From an uncultured Ruminococcus sp. (GTDB lineage Bacteria; Bacillota; Clostridia; Oscillospirales; Ruminococcaceae), in contig ONMB01000009.1 of NCBI GenBank assembly GCA_900318825.1, forward strand, positions 1-51,610: DNA of 51,610 nt, read 5' to 3'. The notes below the pieces were generated by a model. That model saw only the letters and a list, made by a program, of their open reading frames with translations. It was not told the origin of the DNA and did not search any database. This document shows positions 16,604 to 25,699 of this stretch, piece by piece (the stretch's first letter is position 1; every line of letters begins with the position of its first letter). A program made the position numbers and the translations under genes.

Positions 16604-17686
16604 TCAGTTCTTGGTCATCAGCATCTTCGTGACCATTTCCTCGAGAACTGTCTTCTCATCAGTCGAGGAGGAATTAAGGTACACCGATGTATCACGGAGT
16701 ATTCCCAGACAAGCTCGCAGTCTCCTGATGCTCATGCGGGAGCTGTCCCTGAATGCGTTGTCCACCTTGAACGCCCATACATAGCCGAAATCATTCTTCA
16801 TATCCCCTGTCGTTCGGTGAGATGCTCTTGCGGCAGCGGCACGGTACATATCTATGAAGGACGTAGTGATGTTTCCGAGGACAGCGCCTCGGTTGTTCTT
16901 GTCAGCCATGAGCTCATCGAGCGCTTCAAAAGCCTCTTCCCTACGAAAAGCCGCAACAGCGTCAGCGAGCTTGAACACAGTGATGCCGCTCTGACGGTGA
17001 ACGAGCAGTTCTATCATATCAGCAGTTATCTCCCTGCCGTTAGCATAGGCACAGAGCTTGTCTATCTCGTTCTTTATCGCGAGTGTGTCCGAAAGACAGC
17101 GCTCGGCGATCTCCCTGGCATTTGGAATGGATATAGAACCGCCCCTCGCCGAAACAGAAGCCGCTATATCCTTCGCCATATCAGCCGGAGTCTTTATAGG
17201 ACACTCCACCGCAGTACCGTTCTTGGCAGCAAAGTCACCAAGTTTCTTGTTCTTGTCGGTTATCGCACGGCTATTGCTCTTGCGGTCGAACTTGGTCTTT
17301 ACCTCGAAGCCGGTGACGTTGAAGATAACTACCGTCATCGGCGGGATATCCTTGAGTGTCTCTATCAGCTTTTTATTGTAGTCCTCACTGCTGTGTCCGC
17401 GCATATCCTCCCTCGGACGTTCACAGTTGTAGTCGTTCACAAGTATGCAGTTGTAGTCCGACATCATCGGCATCATCTGTATGGTGTCGAAAAGCTCGGA
17501 GAAATCGAGCTCCTTGCCGTTCATACGGGTGAGCGCGAACTCCTCATTGTCACCGACTGCCGCATTTATGACACGTTTGGTGAGCTTTTCAACTTCCGTG
17601 ACGTTCTGTCCGTAGATGTAGTAGATATTCGACAGCTCGCCCTTTTTCAGAGCCGCGGCAACTGCCTTGGGTTCACTATATGGCAT
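16604..17686 (-). CDS. holA: DNA polymerase III delta subunit
   Basis: 360 residues from the ATG at 17686 (a GTG three bases earlier is part of the spacing after AAGGAGG). It has the HolA layout: an N-terminal AAA+-like domain without a working P-loop (IYYIYGQNVTEVEKLT at about 20-35), the DYNCILVNDYN strand, a linker with FEVKTKFDRKSN and the C-terminal collar domain starting near 210 (GITVFKLADAVAAFRREEAFEAL). It opens the sliding clamp in the clamp loader. Its start overlaps the comEC stop (TGATG), as is common for comEC-holA pairs. Confidence 0.9.
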   Translation of the reverse strand: MPYSEPKAVAAALKKGELSNIYYIYGQNVTEVEKLTKRVINAAVGDNEEFALTRMNGKELDFSELFDTIQMMPMMSDYNCILVNDYNCERPREDMRGHSSEDYNKKLIETLKDIPPMTVVIFNVTGFEVKTKFDRKSNSRAITDKNKKLGDFAAKNGTAVECPIKTPADMAKDIAASVSARGGSISIPNAREIAERCLSDTLAIKNEIDKLCAYANGREITADMIELLVHRQSGITVFKLADAVAAFRREEAFEALDELMADKNNRGAVLGNITTSFIDMYRAAAARASHRTTGDMKNDFGYVWAFKVDNAFRDSSRMSIRRLRACLGILRDTSVYLNSSSTDEKTVLEEMVTKMLMTKN

Positions 17687-19734
17687 CACAGCCTCCTTAT
17701 CCTGTGCCCTCCGTCTTCAGAGAGCCTTATGACGAAACAATTCCCGTGATCCGCGATATATACGGCGTTTTCGTTCTTTCTGAATTCAGCTCCGGAGCTG
17801 CCGTAGTAAACGCACAGCCCTTCCATATCCTCTGCACGGCTCGCCGCATGAGCAAAGCTGACCTTGGCTTCACCATAGCTGACCGTAAGAACGCCGTTCT
17901 CATATGCGACCTTGTAGTCGTCCGTAGTGTACACATACCCGACCTCACCGTAGACCTTGGTGTCCTCGCTGCCGTATACAGGTGTATCGCCTGCCGCAAA
18001 GCATTCATTTATCCCGATGCTGTCAAAAGCGCTGCGGTAAGCCGAATACTGTGCCTGAACGTTATTCGTGAGCACAAGCACGTCCGCGCGGGTGATGTTG
18101 TGCCTTGTGAGATACTTCCGGACATAATCAGCGGAACTGCTGCTCCCGCTGAGGTCGATGACGTCAGTTCTGCCATTGCAGGTCACAACAACGGCTGCAT
18201 TGTTTCCACTGCCGAGCACAGCTGCATTGAAGCTGCTGAAAAACCTCCTGCTGCTGACCGCAGAACCAAAAAACAGCAATGCACAGGCAAAAACTGCCGC
18301 ATACGCAGTAAAGCGCCTGCGCTTCGCTATGAGCTGCACCATTGCAACTGCCGCAGCAAGTGCAAATGCAAGCCCGACTATTCTTTCGCTGCCGGCTGAA
18401 AAATAGATCCTGCCGCTGTGTGAAAGACGGTCCGTCAGTGAAAGAATTGTCTCCGCAACGTACTTAGCCGGTGCGAGTAGAGAGACCGCTCCGCCTGTAA
18501 AGATGTAAAGCATACCTATGACGATCAGAACTCCGCAGAAAGGTACCACCAGAACATTGGTGACCGGTGATATGAGCGATGTCTCGTCGAAATATTTCAT
18601 ACTCAGCGGAAGTATACAGAGAGTCGTGCATAGCATCGTCAGGAACGGGGAAAGTATACTGCCGGACAAGCCCTTTCCGCTCAGTTCCCTTGTCATATAC
18701 GGCGCACAGACTCCGATACCGAACGTTCCGGCAACTGACAGCAGAAAACCGCTGTTGTATATGACGTAAGGATTTGATATACATATCACCAGAACTGCCG
18801 CTGACAGCGATGTGAAGGTGTCGTTCTGCCGCCGGAAAAGTCCAGCCGCGTAGACCATATCCATCATTATCGCCGCGCGTATCGCTGAGACCGGCGAGTC
18901 CGCAAGCAGTATCAGCAGAATGAGGAAAACGTTCATTGTGGCGTATGCTGCAAAGCGGTTCACGCGCAGCTTTTTAAGCAGCTCCATAAACAGGAGTGCG
19001 GCTATCGAAACGTGCAGTCCGGATACGGCGAGGATATGTGCTATACCGCACCTTGCAAAAGAAGTTCTGACGTTGCCGTCAAGTTCCGATGAGCGTCCGA
19101 AAACCATTCCGGCAAGGAAATTCCCGGCATCTTCGCCCATTTCATTCCTGAACTCGTCGCACATACGCTCACGGTAAGCGATAATGCTCCTCATCAGCCT
19201 GTGACCGCTGCGCTTCTCAAGCCTCACTCCGTCAGCATTGTCCGCTTCGAGGAAGATACCGGCAGAACGCATTCTCTCCTCCGGATCATAGAGATAATCG
19301 CCGCAAGGTATACTGAAAGTGCAGTTTTCAATGCTGATGCAGTCGCCGTACTCAGCGTCAAGTGAGTCTGTGTAAAGTCTCAGCTTTGCGGAACGTTTTC
19401 CGCCGAGAGTGCCTTTAAGCGTATAAGCGGACTTTCCGCCGCTGTATTCCCTGATATCGGTCACACTGCCGCGGAAGCTGCCGGTCTGTCCGTCATATGC
19501 AGTAATACGGTCGTAGTTCAGAGAAGTATACAGTCCGAACACAACGGCTGCCACAGCAAAACACGTTCCGGCAATGATAAAGTCACAGCGGACCATTCCG
19601 CAGTAACGCCCGACAAGGAACACCGATGCTGCTGCCGGGATAAGCAGAAGAAGCGAGAACGTTCCCGTAAAAAACGAAGCGAAAAATAATCCCGCCATAT
19701 ATGCTACCGCAGCTAAAATCATTTTTCGCTTCAT
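17686..19734 (-). CDS. comEC: ComEC/Rec2-family DNA uptake channel with degenerate C-terminal domain
   Basis: 682 residues. N-terminal helices and DUF4131-like soluble segment (about 1-165), then the Competence domain with many membrane helices at about 205-470, including ILAVSGLHVS and the SPVSAIRAAIM motif typical of the family. The C-terminal region (about 510-682) sits where a metallo-beta-lactamase-like domain is found; a strand pattern remains (NAAVVVTCNG, DVIDLSG, DVLVLTNN) but the HxHxDH metal-binding motif is absent. ComEC passes single-stranded DNA through the membrane during transformation. The loss of nuclease ligands suggests strand degradation by another protein or a reduced function. 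Twelve bases after the phosphoribosyltransferase gene; overlaps holA. Confidence 0.87.
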   Translation of the reverse strand: MKRKMILAAVAYMAGLFFASFFTGTFSLLLLIPAAASVFLVGRYCGMVRCDFIIAGTCFAVAAVVFGLYTSLNYDRITAYDGQTGSFRGSVTDIREYSGGKSAYTLKGTLGGKRSAKLRLYTDSLDAEYGDCISIENCTFSIPCGDYLYDPEERMRSAGIFLEADNADGVRLEKRSGHRLMRSIIAYRERMCDEFRNEMGEDAGNFLAGMVFGRSSELDGNVRTSFARCGIAHILAVSGLHVSIAALLFMELLKKLRVNRFAAYATMNVFLILLILLADSPVSAIRAAIMMDMVYAAGLFRRQNDTFTSLSAAVLVICISNPYVIYNSGFLLSVAGTFGIGVCAPYMTRELSGKGLSGSILSPFLTMLCTTLCILPLSMKYFDETSLISPVTNVLVVPFCGVLIVIGMLYIFTGGAVSLLAPAKYVAETILSLTDRLSHSGRIYFSAGSERIVGLAFALAAAVAMVQLIAKRRRFTAYAAVFACALLFFGSAVSSRRFFSSFNAAVLGSGNNAAVVVTCNGRTDVIDLSGSSSSADYVRKYLTRHNITRADVLVLTNNVQAQYSAYRSAFDSIGINECFAAGDTPVYGSEDTKVYGEVGYVYTTDDYKVAYENGVLTVSYGEAKVSFAHAASRAEDMEGLCVYYGSSGAEFRKNENAVYIADHGNCFVIRLSEDGGHRIRRL

Positions 19735-19746
19735 ATCATTATTCCT

Positions 19747-20286
19747 TTACTTGAAGAAAAGCGGGAGCTTTTCGAGGAAGATTATATCTGTTCTGTCAGC
19801 AGCGTCGCCTTCTGCGAGAACTGCCGCTCTGCCTGCAACGTCTCCGCCGGCAGCCGCAGTCAGCTTCTCAAGAGCGATGAGCGACTCTCCGGTGCTTATA
19901 ACGTCATCAACGAGCAGTACCTTTTTTCCGCGGAGCATATCTGCCTTCTCCTTTGAGAGACGGAGCTTCTGGACATTTGCTGTCGTTATCGACTTTACCG
20001 AGACCTCAACAGGATCAGTCATATAGAGCTTTACGGACTTCCTTGCAACAACGTAGTTTCTGCCGCTCTGACGCGACATTTCGTATGCGAGCGGTATACC
20101 CTTGGACTCAGCTGTGAGGATAATGTCAAAGTCGCCGCACTTCTTGAGAAGCTGCTCTGCACACGCAACAGTCAGCTCAACGTCCGAGAACATTATGAAA
20201 GCTGCTATGTCCAACTTGTCGTTGATAGCGCAGCGCGGAAGCTCTCTCTCGAGTCCGGCAATGGTCATTTTATAGGTACCAGCCAT
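19747..20286 (-). CDS. Phosphoribosyltransferase, adenine-type
   Basis: 179 residues. Type I PRTase with the PRPP-binding motif VLLVDDVISTGES (123-135) and an N-terminal region (DIILTAESKGIPLAYEMS, 54-71) like that of adenine or xanthine PRTases. It would make a nucleotide from a free purine base and PRPP, or act as a PurR-like regulator. The closest functional call is Apt-like, but the sequence alone does not fix the base used. Placed 12 bases after the HIT gene and 12 before comEC. Confidence 0.75.
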   Translation of the reverse strand: MAGTYKMTIAGLERELPRCAINDKLDIAAFIMFSDVELTVACAEQLLKKCGDFDIILTAESKGIPLAYEMSRQSGRNYVVARKSVKLYMTDPVEVSVKSITTANVQKLRLSKEKADMLRGKKVLLVDDVISTGESLIALEKLTAAAGGDVAGRAAVLAEGDAADRTDIIFLEKLPLFFK

Positions 20287-20298
20287 TTCAGCTCCTCC

Positions 20299-20652
20299 TC
20301 ACTCAGTCTTGCCGAGCGACTCAGGTCCCCAGCCCATCTTAACGCCGGCAAGCATATGGAAGTGGATATGCTTAACGGTCTGACCGGCGTCATCACCGCA
20401 GTTGTTGATGATGCGGAAGCTCTCAATGCCTTCCTGCTTTGCAATCTTTGCAGCAGCTTCGAAAACCTTTCCGATGACCTCGGAGTTCTCAGCGGTTATC
20501 TGATCAGCTCCGCTGATATGTACCTTGGGGATTATAAGGCAGTGAAAAGGCGCAATGGGAGCGATGTCCTTGAATGCGAATACGAAGTCGTCCTCATATA
20601 CCTTTGTGCTGGGTATCTCGCCGTCGATGATCTTACAGAATAAGCAGTCCAT
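20299..20652 (-). CDS. HIT-family (HinT-like) nucleotide hydrolase
   Basis: 117 residues, full length for the family. CLFCKIIDGEIPS at the N-terminus with the two cysteines (3 and 6) of the zinc-binding type, and the histidine triad KHIHFHM (94-100; His95, 97, 99). It hydrolyses purine nucleoside phosphoramidates such as AMP-lysine; the physiological substrate is unclear. Located directly after alaS, which is fitting because HinT clears aminoacyl-adenylates formed by tRNA synthetases. Confidence 0.92.
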   Translation of the reverse strand: MDCLFCKIIDGEIPSTKVYEDDFVFAFKDIAPIAPFHCLIIPKVHISGADQITAENSEVIGKVFEAAAKIAKQEGIESFRIINNCGDDAGQTVKHIHFHMLAGVKMGWGPESLGKTE

Positions 20653-20666
20653 ATTAATTCTCCTTT

Positions 20667-23297
20667 TTATTTTATAATTTCTGAAACGATGCTCTCAAAC
20701 TTGGAAAGAGCCTCGTCGATCTTTGTGATGTCGCCTGCACCAGCCATAGCGCCGTCGGGCTTTCCGCCGCCCTTACCGCCGGTAACTGCTGCTGTCTCAC
20801 GCACGATAGTTCCTGCGTTAGCGCCCTTTGCAACAGCTTCCTTTGTGCATACGCAGTAGAAGGTGCCCTTCTCGCCGACTGTTCCGGCAAAGAGAGCTAT
20901 CATAGCCTCGTTCTTGTCCTTGACACTGTCACCGAGCTTGCGGAGTGCGTCAGGAGCAGAGCCGTCCATTCTTGCGGAAACGAGCTTGATGCCTGCAACT
21001 TCCTTTGCATTGTCAAAGAGAGCGGCAGTCTTTGCGTTTGCTATCTGCTGTGTAAGGCTCTCGAGCTTCTTGTCCTTTTCCTTGACCTCAGCTGCGAGTG
21101 AAGCACACTTCTCGGGGAGTTCGCTGAGATTTGCGAGCTTGATAGCCTTTGCGGACTTGACGATAGTGTTCTTGTAGCTGTTGAGAAGCTCCATAACGCC
21201 CATACCTGTAACGGCTTCGATACGTCTTACGCCGGCAGCGACTGAGCTCTCGGAAACTATCTTGAAGAGTCCGATCTGTGAAGCGTTCGACACATGGGTA
21301 CCGCCGCAGAATTCAATGGAGTCGCCGGCTGTGACTACTCTTACAGTATCGCCGTACTTCTCGCCGAAGAGAGCCATTGCTCCGAGCTTCTTAGCCTCCT
21401 CGATAGGCATTTCCTCCATTGTTACGGGGATAGCTGCCATAATGGAAGCGTTTACGATCATCTCAACGTCAGCTATCTCCTCCTCAGTCAGAGCTGAGAA
21501 GTGGTTGAAGTCGAAACGGCAGGCCTTTTCGTTTACGAGCTGACCAGCCTGATGAACGTGATCTCCGAGGACCTTGCGGAGTGCGTTCTGGAGGAGATGT
21601 GCAGATGTATGATTGCGCATGATAGCCATTCTGCGCTCGTTGTTTATCATAGCAGTAGCAGTTTCGTCCTTGCTGATGCTGCCCTGCTCGATAGAGGCGA
21701 TGTGGAGGAAGTGTCCCTCGGACTTGAGAGTATCCTCGACAGCTGCAACGCCTGCGCCGGAGAAGATAGTTCCGGTATCGCCTACCTGTCCGCCGCTCTC
21801 AGCGTAGAAAGGAGTTCTGTCGAGAACGATAACTACATCATCGCCCTCAACGGCCGTCTCGATCTCAGCGCCGTCCTTATAGATAGCGAGAACCTTTACG
21901 TCGCTCTCGCTCATTGATGTATAGCCTGTGAATACAGTCTTGGGAGCGTCTACCTTTATGCTGTTGTCAGCCCATGATGAACCAGCTTTTGCTGCGTGGT
22001 CAGCCTTAGCTCTTGCACGCTGCTCCCTGGCAAGCTCTGTGAAGCGCTCACGGTCAACTGTGAAGCCCTTCTCCTCGCAGATCTCCTCAGTAAGGTCGAT
22101 CGGGAAGCCGTATGTATCGGAGAGCTTGAATGCGTCATCGCCGGAGAGAACCTTTTTGCCTTCAGCCTTGAGTGCATCTGTGAAGCCGTTGAGGAGCTCT
22201 GTACCCTTGTCGATAGTCTTGGCGAAAGCCTCTTCCTCAACGCTGATTATCTTCTTGATGTAGTCACGCTTCTCGTCGAGCTCAGGATATGCGCCCTTGT
22301 TCTCATTGATGACTGTATCGCATACCTCGCAGAGGAAAGGACGTGTGATGCCTAAGAGTCTGCCGTGACGAGCTGCTCTTCTGAGGAGTCGGCGGAGAAC
22401 GTAGCCGCGTCCCTCATTTGAGGGGAGGATACCGTCGCCGACCATAAGAGTCGTGCTTCTGATGTGGTCAGTGATAACACGGAGAGAAACGTCTGTCTTG
22501 GCGTCCTTCTTGTACTCAACACCTGCGATGGAAGAGATGTGCTTCATTATGTTCTGAACTGTATCGACCTCGAAGATATTGTCAACACCCTGCATTACAC
22601 AGGCAAGACGCTCGAGTCCCATACCTGTGTCGATGTTCTTGTTCTTCATCTCAGCGTAGTGACCTTCGCCGTCGCTGTCAAACTGGCTGAAAACGAGGTT
22701 CCAGATCTCAATGACTCTGTCGCAGTCGCTTGCCTGCTCGAAGCTCTCGAACGGTCCGTAAGCCTCTCCGCGGTCGAAGTGTATCTCAGAGCACGGACCG
22801 CAGGGACCTGAACCGTGCTCCCAGAAGTTGTCCTTTTTGCCGAGACGGATTATCCTGTCGTGAGGGATACCGATATGCTTTTCCCAGATCTGCTCAGCTT
22901 CATCGTCGCTCTCGAAAATAGTGATCCAGAGCTTCTCAGCCGGTATCTCAAGAGTCTTTGTGAGGAATTCCCACGCCCACTCGATAGCCTCTGTCTTGAA
23001 GTAATCGCCGAAAGAGAAGTTACCGAGCATTTCAAAATATGTACCGTGACGAGCTGTCTTACCAACGCTCTCGATATCGGGAGTTCTGATACATTTCTGG
23101 CAGGTTGTCACTCTCTTGTTGGGAGGAGTAGCCTGTCCGAGGAAGAATTTCTTGAGCGGAGCCATACCGGAATTGATGAGAAGGAGGCTCTTGTCGCCCT
23201 GAGGTACGAGAGAAGCGCTCGCCATTCTTGTATGATCCTTGCTCTCAAAGAACGAGAGATACTTCTCACGAAGATCGTTAAGACCTGTCCACTGCAT
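20667..23297 (-). CDS. alaS: Alanyl-tRNA synthetase
   Basis: 876 residues, the expected length. Class II aminoacylation domain at 1-250 (RTPDIESVGKTARHGTYFEMLGN region), tRNA recognition part, editing domain with zinc ligands in RNHTSAHLLQ and FCGGTHVSN, and the C-terminal coiled coil and DHHA1-type domain (GGKGGGKPDGAMAGAG). It charges tRNA-Ala with alanine. The gene starts at an ATG with AAGGAG and is preceded by a T-box leader, so uncharged tRNA-Ala is the likely inducer. Confidence 0.97.
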   Translation of the reverse strand: MQWTGLNDLREKYLSFFESKDHTRMASASLVPQGDKSLLLINSGMAPLKKFFLGQATPPNKRVTTCQKCIRTPDIESVGKTARHGTYFEMLGNFSFGDYFKTEAIEWAWEFLTKTLEIPAEKLWITIFESDDEAEQIWEKHIGIPHDRIIRLGKKDNFWEHGSGPCGPCSEIHFDRGEAYGPFESFEQASDCDRVIEIWNLVFSQFDSDGEGHYAEMKNKNIDTGMGLERLACVMQGVDNIFEVDTVQNIMKHISSIAGVEYKKDAKTDVSLRVITDHIRSTTLMVGDGILPSNEGRGYVLRRLLRRAARHGRLLGITRPFLCEVCDTVINENKGAYPELDEKRDYIKKIISVEEEAFAKTIDKGTELLNGFTDALKAEGKKVLSGDDAFKLSDTYGFPIDLTEEICEEKGFTVDRERFTELAREQRARAKADHAAKAGSSWADNSIKVDAPKTVFTGYTSMSESDVKVLAIYKDGAEIETAVEGDDVVIVLDRTPFYAESGGQVGDTGTIFSGAGVAAVEDTLKSEGHFLHIASIEQGSISKDETATAMINNERRMAIMRNHTSAHLLQNALRKVLGDHVHQAGQLVNEKACRFDFNHFSALTEEEIADVEMIVNASIMAAIPVTMEEMPIEEAKKLGAMALFGEKYGDTVRVVTAGDSIEFCGGTHVSNASQIGLFKIVSESSVAAGVRRIEAVTGMGVMELLNSYKNTIVKSAKAIKLANLSELPEKCASLAAEVKEKDKKLESLTQQIANAKTAALFDNAKEVAGIKLVSARMDGSAPDALRKLGDSVKDKNEAMIALFAGTVGEKGTFYCVCTKEAVAKGANAGTIVRETAAVTGGKGGGKPDGAMAGAGDITKIDEALSKFESIVSEIIK

Positions 23298-23335
23298 AAA
23301 TATATCTCCTTTTGATAAAAAATAATACTTAGCAA

Positions 23336-23552
23336 CACAAAAAAAGCCCCGCCGCCAAAAGGGACGAAGGCTTTCGTGGTACCACCCTAATTCAAAAGAA
23401 CCGCAGTTCTTTTCTCGATTTCCTTAACGCGGAAACACGCCGCGGTTTTCCGCGGAGGCTCGGGGGGAGCACCCGTACCGCGCCTGAAAGCTCACACCAA
23501 ACGCTTTCTCTCTGAAAGGCGCGCAAACAGTCATTCCCGTCAACGCCGTACA
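23336..23552 (-). promoter_or_regulatory. T-box riboswitch of alaS
   Basis: On the minus strand the leader holds the T-box core AGGGTGGTACCACG (23375-23388), then a GC-rich terminator stem starting AAAGCC and ending GGGGCTTTTTTT at about 23336-23374. Upstream lies a stem I region with AGAGAGAAAGC ... GGTGTGAGCTTTC. A GCT alanine triplet at 23468-23470 is a candidate specifier, but other placements are possible. Binding of uncharged tRNA-Ala should favour the antiterminator and permit transcription of alaS and the genes after it. Confidence 0.9.
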
Positions 23553-23557
23553 TAATT

Positions 23558-23586
23558 ATTATACCCCTCTTCAGTCTGATTGTCAA
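23558..23586 (-). promoter_or_regulatory. Strong promoter of the alaS T-box unit
   Basis: Minus strand TTGACA (23581-23586), 17-base spacer, TATAAT (23558-23563): a perfect sigma-A consensus. Confidence 0.9.
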
Positions 23587-23612
23587 GACCTTATTAAAAT
23601 TTCATACACCGG

Positions 23613-25214
23613 CTATTTTTCAGGAAAATGCCTCGTTATATTCTCGGCTATCGCTCTGAAGACCGGTGCAGCAGAGTCGTTTCCGTAGCCGCCGTCCTCC
23701 ACCAGCACAGTGACCGCATATCTGGGCTTATCTGCCGGAAAGAAGCCGGTTATCCATGCGTGGCAGAGCTCCTCTCCCTTTTTATCGAGCCTGCCGGTCT
23801 GAGCCGTCGAGGTCTTTGCTCCGGCAGCAACTATCTCTGAACGTGCCTTCGACTCCGGATTGTCCCTGACGGCTGAGATCATCATCTGCCGCAGAAGTCC
23901 GGCCGTGCGTATGTCCATTGCCCTCGACGACTGTAAGAATTTCTCACCCGCAACGCTTTTGCCGTCTATTGTAAGTCCGCGTATTATGCGCAGTGCCGGC
24001 ATTTCTCCGTCATTTGCTATCGCACAGCACAGCTGAGTTATCTGGAGCGGAGTTGCAGTCAGCTTGCCCTGTCCGAATGAGAAATTCGCAAGCTCTGCCG
24101 GTACTTTCAGTTCCCTGTCAGTAGGCAGGACTCCCGCTGAACCTATTATGCCGCTGCAAAGATAGTTCTCCTTACCGAAGCCGAGCCTGTAAGCAGTTTC
24201 CCGGAAAGCCGCCGCATCAAGCTCACGGCTCAGGCTGATAAAATAGGTATTGCAGGAATTCGTCATCGCACGGCTCATGGTCTGTATACCGTGACCGGCG
24301 AGCTTGTGGCAGTTGAAATTCTGCCCGTCCACGTCAATGCGTCCGCGGCAGTCGTACTTGTAGCCGCCATCCCCCTCGTCGATAGCCTCGCATGCGGTCA
24401 CCAGCTTGAATATCGAACCGACTCCGTAAGAGTACAGGCAGCGGTCAATAAGCGGACATCTCTCGTCATTCAGAGCCGTATCAAGGCAATTCGGTGAATA
24501 ATCCGGAAAGCTCGCCATTGACAGTATATCGCCGGAGCTGATGTCAGCGACCACGATAGCTCCCCTGCCGATATTGCTGCCGCAGCGCTCGCAGATGCTC
24601 TGTATCTCAGAGTCTATCGTGGTGACAACACCGCTCTCGTCTGCGCTACTGCGGCGGACTTTTTTGCCGTCACCGATGAGTACCCTGCCGAAGCCGTCTA
24701 TCGAATAGGTAACACTGTTCTCACCGTCGCTGCCGCGAAGCAGTCTGTCATAGGCGTACTCGACTCCGGAAACGCCCTCGTCCCCGGAAACATAGCCGAG
24801 AACGTGATTTGCAGTCCCCCTGCCGCTGTAACGCTCCGGCAGCCTGAACACAGTCAGTCCGTCGCTCTCAGGAGTATCGCTCCTGCACCTGAAGATGAAG
24901 GGATCGCCCTTGTCGAATTTCTCCTCGAAATCCTTCGCGTCGATCGCATAACGCGCGGTCGTCTCACGGTCAAGAGCTCTCGGTACTGCAACAGCTTTCC
25001 AGACATGACCGGTGTTGTTCAGAGGCTGCATATTGCGGTCATATATCGTCCCCTGACTCTCTCCGGCGCTTATCGTGAACTCCGAGCGTTCAGCTGCCGA
25101 GCTGCTGTATTTCTGCTCGAAGCATATCGTAAAATAGTGGGCAGCTATGATTATGAACATCACAAAAAAGGCTGCCGTCAGCCATATCACCCCGTTTTCG
25201 CAGCGCCTGCGCAT
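23613..25214 (-). CDS. Penicillin-binding protein, class B transpeptidase (PbpA/FtsI-like)
   Basis: 533 residues from the ATG at 25214 with GAGGTG upstream; a GTG at 25223 lies in that site. One N-terminal membrane anchor (about 8-28), a short pedestal with TIYDRNMQPL (56-65), and a transpeptidase domain with the catalytic SxxK as Ser267-IFK, SxN as SCN (320-322), and the third motif as KTS (467-469) in place of KTG. It crosslinks peptidoglycan, in vegetative growth or sporulation; the short pedestal is like PbpA of actinobacteria and small SpoVD-like proteins. The Gly-to-Ser change is unusual but small residues are tolerated there in some clostridial PBPs. Confidence 0.88.
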   Translation of the reverse strand: MRRRCENGVIWLTAAFFVMFIIIAAHYFTICFEQKYSSSAAERSEFTISAGESQGTIYDRNMQPLNNTGHVWKAVAVPRALDRETTARYAIDAKDFEEKFDKGDPFIFRCRSDTPESDGLTVFRLPERYSGRGTANHVLGYVSGDEGVSGVEYAYDRLLRGSDGENSVTYSIDGFGRVLIGDGKKVRRSSADESGVVTTIDSEIQSICERCGSNIGRGAIVVADISSGDILSMASFPDYSPNCLDTALNDERCPLIDRCLYSYGVGSIFKLVTACEAIDEGDGGYKYDCRGRIDVDGQNFNCHKLAGHGIQTMSRAMTNSCNTYFISLSRELDAAAFRETAYRLGFGKENYLCSGIIGSAGVLPTDRELKVPAELANFSFGQGKLTATPLQITQLCCAIANDGEMPALRIIRGLTIDGKSVAGEKFLQSSRAMDIRTAGLLRQMMISAVRDNPESKARSEIVAAGAKTSTAQTGRLDKKGEELCHAWITGFFPADKPRYAVTVLVEDGGYGNDSAAPVFRAIAENITRHFPEK

Positions 25215-25217
25215 AAA

Positions 25218-25249
25218 AATCACCTCAGGAACATTATCTGCACCTGAGG
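25218..25249 (-). terminator. Hairpin between dtd and the PBP gene, overlapping the PBP ribosome site
   Basis: On the minus strand CCTCAGG / CCTGAGG with a 13-base loop, then TGATTTTT. The right arm contains part of the GAGGTG ribosome site of the PBP gene. It could be a weak terminator or lower translation of the downstream gene. Confidence 0.45.
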
Positions 25250-25261
25250 CGTTTTTATTCG

Positions 25262-25696
25262 TTATTCAAGAACTATCGTGAAAGGTCCGTCATTAAGGAG
25301 TTCGACCTTCATATCCGCTCCGAACCTGCCTGTCTCGGTCTTCTGTCCCTTGCTGCGGCAGTATTCCACGAAGTATTCGTAAAGCCGGTTCGCTTCATCG
25401 GGCTTTGCCGCCTGTATGAAATTGGGACGGTTGCCCTTGCGGCAGTCCGCATACAGCGTGAACTGCGGCACTACTAACAGTGCTCCGCCGACATCGCCGA
25501 GCGAGAGATTTATCTTGTCATTTTCGTCTGAAAAAATCCTGAGATTTATGATCTTGTCGGCAAGTCTCCGGCAGTCCTCCTCGGTATCGCCGTGACCTAC
25601 CCCGAAAAGTATCAGGTAGCCGTTACCAATAGCTCCGGTGAGCTCGCCGTCAACCCTGACGCTCGCCGAAGTCACCCTCTGCAAAACTATCCTCAT
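25262..25696 (-). CDS. dtd: D-aminoacyl-tRNA deacylase
   Basis: 144 residues, full length. N-terminal [18 protein letters not shown], the active-site region as [18 protein letters not shown] (the common SQFTL reads PQFTL), and the closing [20 protein letters not shown] with the Gly-Pro pair that screens the amino acid. It removes D-amino acids (and glycine from tRNA-Ala) from mischarged tRNA. Three bases after the GH42 gene. The Ser-to-Pro change in the active-site loop is worth noting. Confidence 0.93.
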   Translation of the reverse strand: MRIVLQRVTSASVRVDGELTGAIGNGYLILFGVGHGDTEEDCRRLADKIINLRIFSDENDKINLSLGDVGGALLVVPQFTLYADCRKGNRPNFIQAAKPDEANRLYEYFVEYCRSKGQKTETGRFGADMKVELLNDGPFTIVLE

Positions 25697-25699
25697 AGT

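Noticed and set aside
16817-17749. 310-codon plus-strand frame opposite holA
   Set aside because: It has no ribosome site or recognisable domain, is rich in Arg, His and Tyr as antisense frames are, and lies fully opposite well-supported holA codons.
23392-23586. 64-codon minus-strand frame upstream of alaS
   Set aside because: It coincides with the T-box leader and even starts near the promoter; it is RNA structure rather than coding sequence.
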